Of a stretch of 10,000 nucleotides of DNA, positions 1-7,670 are shown in pieces; position 1 is the first letter of the stretch; each line of letters starts with the position of its first letter. The stretch is from contig JAWQFJ010015156.1 in NCBI GenBank assembly GCA_034096865.1, positions 2,501 through 12,500 on the forward strand, read 5' to 3'. The notes below the pieces were generated by a model. The model was not told the origin of the DNA. It saw nothing but the letters and a program-made list of their open reading frames with translations, and ran no database searches. The DNA is from Theodoxus fluviatilis (Eukaryota > Mollusca > Gastropoda > Cycloneritida > Neritidae). The position numbers and the translations under genes were made by a program.

Positions 1-412
1 CGTTAATCGAGTGGAAGTTTCTTCTGTAGGAATCCGTCTGATTCCGAAGTTCGATATTATCGGATAGCTCAGAAGCAGTTTTTCTAAGTTTAACCCTTCT
101 AAGCATACATTAAATTAATGATTCCTCATCAGCAAAAGCACTCAGCGGGTTTCTGTGTGTATCGGTCCAAAAGATTATGCAGACGGGATTGGTTGCCTTA
201 CTCGCTCAATGAAGTATAAATATTGCTGTTGTATTCAAAGTCCTTATAATTAGTAGAGTTCACAATATGACACTCTTGTGATTCGAATATTACCGCATAC
301 AAGTTTTACATTTATGGGAAATCGATGTTTAGAAAATGAATTGACGAAAAGATGGCTGCCAGTATCGAGTGTATCACAACAAGCGGAGGAATACACTCAC
401 GATGTTGTATGC
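1..412. other. Unique AT-rich sequence, no gene recognised
   Basis: This stretch has no recognisable gene, tRNA or tandem repeat. A 115-codon open frame on the plus strand begins at 278 and ends at 625. Its product has no domain, signal peptide or membrane segment that I recognise. The frame also runs straight through the inverted repeat at 413-534, so it is most likely a chance frame. No promoter can be supported. Confidence 0.5.
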
Positions 413-534
413 CATTCAGCGTGGCTGAGACTCTGTGTTCAGAACGGTGGTATGCATGTTATGGAAGAATTAAGGCTATCACGTGACCAACCTGTTGCTG
501 AGACTATATCCACTAGTCTCAGCCACGCCGAATG
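413..534. repeat. Imperfect 20-bp inverted repeat enclosing about 80 bp
   Basis: The left arm at 413-432 (core CGTGGCTGAGACT) is the reverse complement of the right arm at 515-534 (core AGTCTCAGCCACG), with one mismatch over 20 bp. A second arm at 497-505 (GCTGAGACT) also pairs with 515-523 and gives a 9-bp stem with a 9-nt loop. The layout could be the remnant of a small MITE-like element, but no convincing target-site duplication flanks the arms. It could equally be a local inverted duplication. Confidence 0.55.
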
Positions 535-1298
535 TGTAAACTCGTATGTCAACAGTTTCCGTACAGATGGCGCTGTCTGCCAGCATGTATTTAAATACCA
601 GCCAAGCAAATTCACAGGATTTTAAAGAAGGTGAACTCTTTGCACCTACATATGCCTCACCAGACTTAACATGACTATACTGATATCAGATGCATCAAAT
701 TCACATTCGCTGGTTAAGGTTTTTTCTCTCGAAAAGTCAGTCATAACATTATCAAAGTTCGCAATTACATACATTTAAGGATTGAATCTTTTCTCGTCAA
801 TCACATTTAATAGATAGGAGGATGTAGAATTCAAGACATTTCAAATATCAAAACTCACACCATCACTCTCGTGTAATTTGGATCGCTGTTTTCTCGAAAT
901 GTAGGTAACAAGTGACTCACATTGTCGACTCAGGAATCATCTTTGCGTCTGGTAGTGGTGCATGGAAAGTGTCCTTCAATATGACTCTTTTAATTTATAT
1001 TATAGGAAAGTGTTCTTTTGATGCTCACAACAAAGCCATAACGGCTATTGACTGTCATTTGTTCTGTCTCGGAGTGGGCAGGGACGTCAGTACCAAGTCC
1101 TCGTGTGGCTGTGTGTCATGTTGCTGCGTGAAATACAGCTCGCCTCTAACCTAGCAGTCAGCCACTAAATGCCATTCATAGCCCTGTGTCCTCCCTGTGA
1201 CTGCCTCTCCTGGTGATCGGAGGCACGAGTCAAACCTTGACGTCTTCCTAACGGCCTCTTCGTAACGATGGTTTTCAGGTCTGTATTATTTTTTAGTT
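535..1298. other. Unique sequence, no feature recognised
   Basis: I see no tandem structure, RNA gene or supportable exon here. An 80-codon plus-strand frame at 912-1154 includes a cysteine-rich end, but its composition gives no family match and it has no recognisable splice context. I treat it as chance. The stretch ends in T-rich sequence (about 1285-1298) next to the tail of the minus-strand SINE. Confidence 0.5.
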
Positions 1299-1705
1299 AA
1301 AGGTTTGGTTTTATACAGCAACCCATCACCCATGTCTGGGTTTCAAACAGCTTTACACTTTACCCCTTGATCACCGGGCCACTGGATCATTCATTCACTG
1401 GCCCCTCAACAGCAAACATAGTGGCAGCCATGTACGACGCACGGTCAGGTACCAGCACATCTCAGCTCCCTGGGGAGTATTCCAACCCGACGCTGGCGCA
1501 TGGCCGCATACAAGGATTAATCGCACTACGTTTTGCCAACATTGCCCTCACAGGTACCCGGTTTTACTCCTGGATGGGGAGAAGCAAAGCTAGTTAAGCG
1601 TCTTACTCAAGGATGCAACTCTGGGTACCGCGCAGCTTCGAACGCCGTACCCACTAGCCGCAAGCGTCTACAGGTCAAGCGCGCTGACCACTCGGCCACA
1701 GAGCC
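1299..1705 (-). mobile_element. tRNA-headed SINE, probably near full length (about 407 bp)
   Basis: Read on the minus strand, the element begins with a tRNA-like head near 1705. An A-box match (TGGCCGAGTGG) lies at 1688-1698 and a B-box match (GTTCGAAGC) at 1635-1643. The head has the spacing of a type II (Leu/Ser-like) tRNA, but the T-arm and acceptor do not pair well, so it is not a functional tRNA gene. A body follows at about 1550-1610 that includes TGAGTAAGACGCTTAACTAG and GGGTACCTG. This resembles the 'ggcaagacacttaac...' segment found in many animal SINEs. The 3' part (GGGGTAAAGTGTAAAGC, then TTGCTGTATAAAACCAAACC) resembles the 'aaagcgctttga...gctatataaa' tail of such SINEs. A second copy of this 3' part lies at 7030-7178. 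Family assignment is from memory, and I found no clear flanking target duplication for this copy. Confidence 0.75.
1635..1698 (-). promoter_or_regulatory. RNA polymerase III internal promoter (A and B boxes) of the SINE
   Basis: On the minus strand, TGGCCGAGTGG at 1688-1698 fits the A-box pattern TRGCNNAGYGG. GTTCGAAGC at 1635-1643 fits the B-box pattern GWTCRANNC. The gap of about 44 bp between them is normal for a tRNA-derived pol III promoter with a long variable arm. The boxes are intact, but the sequence alone does not show that this copy is transcribed. Confidence 0.65.
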
Positions 1706-2134
1706 CACATCTAGCTGTGCCGGACACCATTCACCGGAGGAAAAGTTCCTCCTGAGATCAGTCAAGGAATGTGTTGGCTGTAGATGTAGCAACTCCCGAG
1801 CGGTGCGCACTAGTGCTGACACATAGCACGTGACACAGCTGTTCTCCAAATGTCCCGCCCCACGAGACCCGTGAGAGGTGAGTGACCGGGAAAGTGAGAC
1901 GACCTTCTATTACCCTTGCCACTTCCAGTGCTATCTATAGTCAGGGGCCTCACATAGCCTGATAGTCCGCACAACTGCACTTATTCATTACTATTTGTTC
2001 CCAATGTCCAGCACAGGCAAGAACATAACGTCGAGCGTTTGCTGGCGGTGTTTAGGAGTTCTGTTTTCCAATGAGTCTGTCAGCGCGCTGTACTCCATGG
2101 TGCGCCTGTCAGAGGGTGTGGCTATAAGCGATGG
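1706..2134. other. Unique sequence, no feature recognised
   Basis: This moderately GC-rich stretch lies on the 5' side of the minus-strand SINE. I see no tandem repeat, no supportable exon and no RNA gene. Short frames that overlap the SINE head (1533-1826 plus and 1607-1849 minus) are by-products of SINE sequence. Confidence 0.5.
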
Positions 2135-2304
2135 GTGAATGCATTAATGAGTGATGAAAAGACGAATTAAGAAATAAAAGAACGAAAAAACAGCAAATTG
2201 AGGAATGAAGAGCGAATGACGGTCGAACAAGTGAGCTGATATAGGAATGAATGATGAATGAAATTATTCATGAATTGGCTTGAGTGTGTATGAGGGAATG
2301 AAAT
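2135..2304. repeat. Degenerate GAAT/GATGAA-rich low-complexity tract
   Basis: The tract is rich in scattered GAATGA, GATGAA and GAATTAAG words with no strict period. Examples are GTGAATGCATTAATGAGTGA near 2135 and GGAATGAATGATGAATGAAA near 2242. It looks like an old, decayed tetranucleotide microsatellite. A shorter and cleaner tract of the same type lies at 8891-8934. Confidence 0.5.
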
Positions 2305-2431
2305 GGCCCCGGTTTCAAAGAAATGAAAGGTACTGAGAAATATTTATCAGCTTGAAGTTCTTGCAAGAAGAGCAACGGCTGTAATAATTTGTTTATGCCA
2401 CGATGACGGAAGAACGAGTGTTACCGTTACG

Positions 2432-3236
2432 CTACGCTACGTTACTGTAAGTATTGTTTGGTATGCTACGTTACTGACCGTATTGTTTGGTACGCTACGT
2501 TACTGTACGTATTGTTTGGTATGCTACGTTACTGACCGTATTGTTTGGTACGCTACGTTACTGTACGTATTGTTTGGTATGCTACGTTACTGACCGTATT
2601 GTTTGGTACGCTACGTTACTGTACGTATTGTTTGGTATGCTACGTTACTGTACGTATTGTTTGGTACGCTACGTTACTGTACGCATTGTTTGGTATGCTA
2701 CGTTACTGTACGTATTGTTTGGTACGCTACGTTACTGTACGTATTGTTTGGTATGCTACGTTACTGACCGTATTGTTTGGTACGCTACGTTACTGTACGT
2801 ATTGTTTGGTACGCTACGTTACTGTACGTATTGTTTGGTATGCTACGTTACTGTACGTATTGTTTGGTATGCTACGTTACTGTACGTATTGTTTGGTATG
2901 CTACGTTACTGTACGTATTGTTTGGTATGCTACGTTACTGTACGTATTGTTTGGTATGCTACGTTACTGTGCATATTGTTTGGTATGCTACGTTACTGTA
3001 CGTATTGTGTGGTATGGTACGTTACTGTACGTATTGTTTGGTATGCTACGTTACTGTGCATATTGTTTGGTATGCTACGTTACTGTACGTATTGTTTGGT
3101 ATGCTATGTTACTGTACGTCTTGTTTGGTATGCTACGTTACTGTACGTATGGTTTGGTATGCTACGTTACTGTACGTATTGTTTGGTATGCTACGTTACT
3201 GTACGTATTGTTTGGTATGCTACGTTACTGTACGTA
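2432..3236 (+). repeat. Array A: 29-bp minisatellite, about 28 copies
   Basis: Units begin every 29 bp from 2460 to 3214, with a partial unit on each side. Each reads GGTAYGCTACGTTACTG, then usually TACG or ACCG, then TATTGTTT. The first dozen copies largely alternate TACGCT with TATGCT. The ACCG form occurs only in TATGCT copies (units at 2460, 2518, 2576, 2750), giving a 58-bp dimer. Later copies are almost all TATGCT. Diverged copies sit at 2953, 2982, 3011, 3040, 3098 and 3127. The unit holds a short hairpin (TACGT, 6-nt loop, ACGTA). It has no stop codon in any plus-strand frame, and 29 is not a multiple of 3, so long frames of up to 271 codons run through it in all three phases. These are artefacts, not a protein. 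Confidence 0.97.
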
Positions 3237-3245
3237 ATTGCATTT

Positions 3246-3271
3246 CCCCCCTGTGAGTCGGGGGTAAGAAC
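3246..3271 (-). repeat. Solitary monomer of the array F family, opposite orientation
   Basis: The plus strand reads CCCCCCTGTGAGTCGGGGG followed by TAAGAAC. The reverse complement of the array F unit (9078-9245) reads CCCCCCTGTGGGTTGGGGG followed by TAAGAAT. This is a near match over about 26 bp with only a few differences, including both homopolymer runs and the TAAGAA flank. It sits about 9 bp past the last unit of array A. Confidence 0.7.
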
Positions 3272-3357
3272 TGATCCATACGCGGTTGTGAAATATGAAT
3301 AATTTGTTGAATCGAGACTTGCTCTTCTCTAGCCAGCTGTATTGATTTTTGTGGACA

Positions 3358-3951
3358 ATGGCCGCACATAGCGTACAAAGGTTGATAGGCCATCATTATG
3401 GCCGCACATAGCGTACAAAGTTTGATAGGCCATCATTATGGCCGCACATAGCGTACAAAGGTTGATAGGCCATCATTATGGCCGCATATAGCGTACAAAG
3501 GTTGATAGGCCATCATTATGGCCGCACATAGCGTACAAAGGTTGATAGGCCATCATTATGGCCGCACATAGCGTACAAAGGTTGATAGGCCATCATTATG
3601 GCCGCACATAGCGTACAAAGGTTGATAGGCCATCATTATGGCCGCACATAGCGAACGAGGGTTGATAGGCCATCATTATGGCCGCACATAGCGTACAAAG
3701 GTTGATAGGCCATCATTATGGCCGCACATAGCGTACAAAGGTTGATAGGCCATCATTATGGCCGCACATAGCGAACGAGGGTTGATAGGCCATCATTATG
3801 GCCGCACATAGCGTACGAGGGTTGATAGGCCATCATTATGGCCGCACATAGCGTACACAGGTTGATAGGCCATCATTATGGCCGCACATAGCGTACGAGG
3901 GTTGATAGGCCATCATTATGGCCGCACATAGCGAACGAGGGTTGATAGGCC
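3358..3951 (+). repeat. Array B: 40-bp minisatellite, about 15 copies
   Basis: Units begin every 40 bp from 3361 to 3921. Each carries GCCGCACATAGCGTACAAAG, then GTTGATAGGCCATCATTATG. Differences concentrate in one hexamer-sized window, where ACAAAG becomes ACGAGG (units at 3641, 3761, 3801, 3881 and 3921, some also with GCGAAC). These variants occur only from the eighth copy on, so the left half is more homogeneous. Adjacent units create a junction hairpin, GGCCAT-CATT-ATGGCC, at every boundary. The copies are contiguous with no unique spacers, which rules out CRISPR. The array ends inside GATAGGCC at about 3951. Confidence 0.97.
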
Positions 3952-4036
3952 TTAATGTAGCATTATCTTCTTCTGTTCTGTAGCTGCGCTTTCCCCATCA
4001 GTCCGCGAGTACCTCGCCACTGCCAGGGACTTTCCA

Positions 4037-4151
4037 GGCCGCCTGTAGGCTGTAAGCTGTTGGCTGTAGGCTGTAGCTGTAGGCTGTAGGCTGTAAGCTG
4101 TTGGCTGTAGGTTGTAGGCTGTAGGCTGCAGGCTGTAGGCTGTAGGCCGCC
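4037..4151 (+). repeat. Array C: GGCTGTA heptamer array, about 15 copies
   Basis: The core is GGCTGTA repeated in 7-bp steps, with AAGCTGT, TGGCTGT, AGGTTGT and AGGCTGC variants. A longer block holding TGTAAGCTGTTGGCTGTAGG occurs twice, about 33 bp apart. The array is bounded by the 7-mer GGCCGCC on both sides (4037-4043 and 4145-4151). On the minus strand it reads as a heptapeptide-like series (TAYSLQP) in several frames, because 7 is not a multiple of 3. The associated frames ending near 3952 are therefore unlikely to be genes. Confidence 0.9.
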
Positions 4152-4444
4152 ATATGGCTGCTTGTCCATGATGGGCGACACCTTCTCGTGTCTCCGTTGA
4201 AAACCTCGCCGCTCTCCATCTTCCTGGAAATAAAAACCGCTGGCGCTGAACCTCCCCATCGCTACAGGTCTTGTGAAAAGGAGTGAACGTGGACGTGAAC
4301 GTGTCGTTTGAGCCTTCGCAGTGGAGTTTTAAGGTGAAGTTCGATGTGCGCAGTACCGGACCCACCCTTTACACCCGAGGTTCGTCTGCCATGGCCTAGC
4401 AAGCTGGGACGGTGACAGTGAGGTCCTTGGGTCGTAGGTTTTAC
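4152..4444. other. Unique sequence between arrays, no gene recognised
   Basis: This sequence is non-repetitive within the window. A 137-codon minus-strand frame (3952-4365) starts here and enters the heptamer array. The part outside the array has no domain that I recognise, so I do not call it a gene. Confidence 0.45.
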
Positions 4445-4580
4445 ATCAGAGTTTCTCTCTCCTAGACGGACTGCCTGACGAGGCTAACGAGCTCCATCTG
4501 TCCGGGTTTGAGATCAGAGTTGTCCTTCTCCTAGACAGGTTGCCAACCAAGGCTTATGAGCCCAGTCTGCCCAATTCCCG
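4445..4580 (+). repeat. Diverged tandem duplication of about 67 bp
   Basis: Copy one (4445-4506) and copy two (4513-4580) share the same word order: ATCAGAGTT, CTCCTAGACRG, TGCC, AGGCT, GAGC, TCTGYCC, then CCGG. They differ by scattered substitutions and small indels. No coding content is recognisable. The two copies appear older than the units of the neighbouring arrays because they are much less alike. Confidence 0.65.
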
Positions 4581-4750
4581 GTTATACCGCCGTGTGCTCG
4601 GTCGCACCTGTAGGAAGCTTTGTGAGAAACAGGGGGACCACGTGAAGGTGTTCCTGCAGGAGTAATTAGGTAGGAGAGGCCATGTGCGTGCATATGCAGC
4701 GAACTGCATTGCAGCAGCAATCACTACTCCAGGATGGGAGAGGCTATATG

Positions 4751-4942
4751 TTGCGCGTCACATCCATTTATTGTGCGGTACGTAGGGCCCAGACCACAAC
4801 ATACACCACCCGCCCTCCCCTTCAGAAACTGTAGTGCAGAATAGCTAGTAGCTAGAAACTCCCTACGGAGCGAAGCAGCAGACGGTCTTCAGAGTTGCGC
4901 GTCACCATCCATTTGTTGTGCGGGACGTAGGGCCCAGACCAC

Positions 4943-4977
<35 letters not shown>

Positions 4978-5005
4978 TCAGAACTGTAGTGCAGAAGACT
5001 ATAGC
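4751..5005 (+). repeat. Direct duplication of about 100 bp containing a (CA)n tract in the second copy
   Basis: Copy one (about 4751-4845) and copy two (about 4895-5005) both run TTGCGCGTCA, CATCCATTT, TTGTGCGG, ACGTAGGGCCCAGACCACAAC, then TTCAGAA, ACTGTAGTGCAGAA and TAGCTA. They differ mainly in the middle: copy one has ACATACACCACCCGCCCTCC where copy two has a pure CA run. A linker of about 50 bp separates them. Confidence 0.85.
4945..4975 (+). repeat. (CA)15 microsatellite
   Basis: This is an uninterrupted CA run of about 31 nt in the second copy of the 4751-5005 duplication. It produces a run of CV residues in a minus-strand frame at 4902-5162, which I regard as spurious. It is a probable length-polymorphic locus. 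Confidence 0.97.
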
Positions 5006-5120
5006 TACTACTGGGTATGAAGTATGGATATGCATATTCTGCAAAAACATCACAACTTTCAAGTTTCTGTGAAATACAGAACACCCGTGCCGAATTTCCT
5101 AGGGCAAGCCGCTTGGAAGC

Positions 5121-5166
5121 ATGAGCCGGTGTCAACATGTCAGCATTGAATATCCTGTGCATCTGC
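5121..5166 (-). repeat. Inverted, diverged monomer of array E at its left edge
   Basis: Read on the minus strand, this segment follows the 47-bp unit of array E from the GCAGATG end through to the AGCCTAT end, with roughly a dozen differences and a small deletion. On the plus strand it reads ATGAGCCGGTGTCAACATG, then TCAGCATTGAA, then GTGCATCTGC. It meets the first forward unit at the perfect 12-bp palindrome CATCTGCAGATG (5160-5171), forming a head-to-head junction. Confidence 0.75.
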
Positions 5167-7670
5167 AGATGTAAAGACTGTCAATGTTGACACATGCTGA
5201 CACCAGCCTACGCAGATGTGAAGACTGTCAATGTTGACACATGTTTACACCAGCCTATGCAGAAGTGAAGACTGTCAATGTTGACACATGCTGACACCAG
5301 GATATGCAGATGTAAAGACTGTCAATGTTGACACATGCTGACACCAGCCTATGCAGATGTAAAGACTGTCAATGTCGACACATGCTGACACCAGCCTATG
5401 TAGATGTAAAGACTGTCAATGTTGACACATGCTGACAGCAGCCTATGCAGATGTGAAGACTGTCAATGTTGACACATGCTGACACCAACCTATGCAGATG
5501 TAAAGACTGTCAATATTGACACATGCTGACACCAGCCTATGCAGATGTGAAGACTGTCAATGTTGACACATGCTGACACCAGCCTATGCAGATGTAAAGA
5601 CTGTCAATGTTGACACATGCTGACACCAGCCTATGCAGATGTGAAGACTGTCAATGTTGACACATGCTGACACCAGCCTATGCAGATGTAAAGACTGTCA
5701 ATGTTGACACATGCTGACACCAGCCTATGCAGATGTAAAGACTGTCAATGTCGACACATGCTGACACCAGCCTATGCAGATGTGAAGACTGTCAATGTTG
5801 ACACATGCTGACACCAGCCTATGCAGATGTGAAGACTGTCAATGTTGACACATGCTGACACCAGCCTATGCAGATGTGAAGACTGTCAATGTTGACACAT
5901 GCTGACACCAGCCTATGCAGATGTGAAGACTGTCAATGTTGACACATGCTGACACCAGCCTATGCAGATGTGAAGACTGTCAATGTCGACACATGCTGAC
6001 ACCAGCCTATGCAGATGTGAAGACTGTCAATGTCGACACATGCTGACGCCAGAATATGCAGATGTGAAGACTGTCAATGTTGACACATGCGGACACCAGC
6101 CTACGCAGATGTGAAGACTGTCAATGTTGACACATGCTGACAGCAGCCTATGCAGATGTGAAGACTGTCAATGTTGACACATGCTGACACCAGCCTATGT
6201 AGCTGTGAAGACTGTCAATATTGACACATGCTGACACCAGCCTACGCAGATGTGAAGACTGTCAATGTTGACACATGCTGACACCAGCCTACGCAGATGT
6301 AAAGACTGTCAATGTCGACACATGCTGACACCAGCCTATGTAGATGTAAAGACTGTCAATGTTTACACATGCTGACACCAGCCTATGCAGATGTAAAGAC
6401 TGTCAATGTCGACACATGCTGACACCAGCCTATGCAGATGTAAAGACTGTCAATGTTGACACATGCTGACACCAGCCTATGTAGATGTAAAGACTGTCAA
6501 TGTTGACACATGCTGACACCAGCCTATGCAGATGTAAAGACTGTCAATGTTGACACATGCTGACACCAGCCTATGTAGATGTAAAGACTGTCAATGTCGA
6601 CACATGCTGACACCAGCCTATGCAGATGTAAAGACTGTCAATGTTTACACATGCTGACACCAGCCTATGCAGAGGTGAAGACTGTCAATGTTGACACATG
6701 CTGACACCAGCCTATGCAGATGTAAAGACTGTCAATGTTGACACATGCTGACACCAGCCTATGTAGATGTAAAGACTGTCAATGTTGACACATGCTGACA
6801 CCAGGATATGCAGATGTAAAGACTGTCAATGTCGACACATGCTGACACCAGCCTATGCAGATGTAAAGACTGTCAATGTTGACACATGCTGACACCAGCC
6901 TATGCAGAAGTGAAGACTGTCAATGTTGACACATGCTGACACCAGCCTATGCAGATGTAAAGACTGTCAATGTTGACACATGCTGACACCAGCCTATGTA
7001 GATGTGAAGACTGTCCATGTTGACACATGTGTGCGTCTTAAATGTCTGTCACTATGTTTGTTGTGAGGTACCAGTGAGGATTGATGAAGATGCCCAGTGA
7101 TCAGGGGGTAAAGTGTAAGCGGTTTGAGACCCTGACAAAGGGTGTAAGTCGCTATAAAAAACCACACCTTTACCTTTTACACATGCTGACACCAGCCTCT
7201 GCAGATGTGAAGACTGTCAATGTTGACACATGCTGACACCAGCCTATGTAGACGTAAAGACTGTCAATGTTGACACATGCTGACACCAGGATACGCAGAA
7301 GTAAAGACTGTCAGTGTTGACACATGCTGACACCAGCCTACGCAGATGTAAAGACTGTCAGTGTTGACACATGCTGACACCAGGATACGCAGATGTAAAG
7401 ACTGTCAGTGTTGACACATGCTGACACCAGCCTACGCAGATGTAAAGACTGTCAATGTTGACACATGCTGACACCAGCCTATGCAGATGTAAAGACTGTC
7501 AATGTCGACACATGCTGACACAAGGATATGCAGAAGCGAAGACTGTCAATGTTGACACATGCTGACACCAGCCTGTGCAGATGTAAAGACTGTCAATGTT
7601 GACACATGCTGACAGCAGCCTATGCAGATGTGAAGACTGTCAATGTTGACACATGCTGACACCAACCTAT
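5165..7670 (+). repeat. Array E: 47-bp satellite-like array, about 50 copies, interrupted once
   Basis: Units start at 5165 and recur every 47 bp to 6998, then every 47 bp from 7201 to 7624. A SINE fragment at 7030-7178 separates the two blocks. The unit reads GCAGATGTRAAGACTGTCAA, then TGTTGACACATGCTGACACC, then AGCCTAT. Recurrent variants are TGTAAAG/TGTGAAG, GCAGATG/GTAGATG, GTTGAC/GTCGAC/GTTTAC, CCTATG/CCTACG, and AGCC/AGGA. Spacing holds at 47 bp throughout, with no indels noticed. Most units contain TAA or TGA, so no long frame exists. Each unit carries the dyad TGTCAA-TG-TTGACA and a further TGACA. No gene or unique spacer occurs inside. Confidence 0.98.
7030..7178 (+). mobile_element. 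5'-truncated SINE tail inserted in array E
   Basis: From GTGCGTC at 7031 to ACACCTTT near 7171, this segment follows the 3' part of the minus-strand SINE (reverse complement of 1299-1442) almost to the end. Shared landmarks in order are GTGCGTC, CACTATGTTTG, CCAGTGA, GTGATCA, GGGGTAAAGTGTAA, TTTGA, then GTATAAAA/GCTATAAAA and ACCTTT. The head and central domain are missing. The array unit cut at the left has 32 nt and the unit resuming at the right has 22 nt. Their sum is 47 + 7, and both copies of the extra 7 bp read ACACATG (7023-7029 and 7179-7185), which fits a target-site duplication. Confidence 0.88.

Noticed and set aside
278..625. 115-codon plus-strand frame
   Set aside because: It has no recognisable domain, it overlaps an inverted repeat, and its length is plausible by chance in this window.
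1620..1705. Functional tRNA-Leu/Ser gene on the minus strand
   Set aside because: The A and B boxes are present, but the T stem and acceptor stem do not pair properly. The sequence continues into a SINE body, so it is a SINE head.
2487..3302. 271-codon open frame, plus two overlapping frames of 230 and 159 codons
   Set aside because: They are the three phases of a 29-bp stop-free tandem repeat. All encode the same shifted periodic peptide, so none is a gene.
3358..3951. CRISPR array
   Set aside because: The 40-bp units are contiguous, with no unique spacers between repeats, and no cas genes are present. The same applies to array E.
3952..4365. Minus-strand frames with TAYSLQP-like heptapeptide repeats
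   Set aside because: The peptide repeat comes from the GGCTGTA heptamer array and appears in three frames. The remaining sequence has no recognisable domain.
4902..5162. 86-codon minus-strand frame with a CV run
   Set aside because: The run is the CA microsatellite, and the rest overlaps the duplicated block and the inverted array E monomer.
5165..7670. p53-like CATG half-sites in each array E unit
   Set aside because: The bases around CATG do not fit the RRRC-WWG-YYY pattern, because a pyrimidine occupies a purine position.
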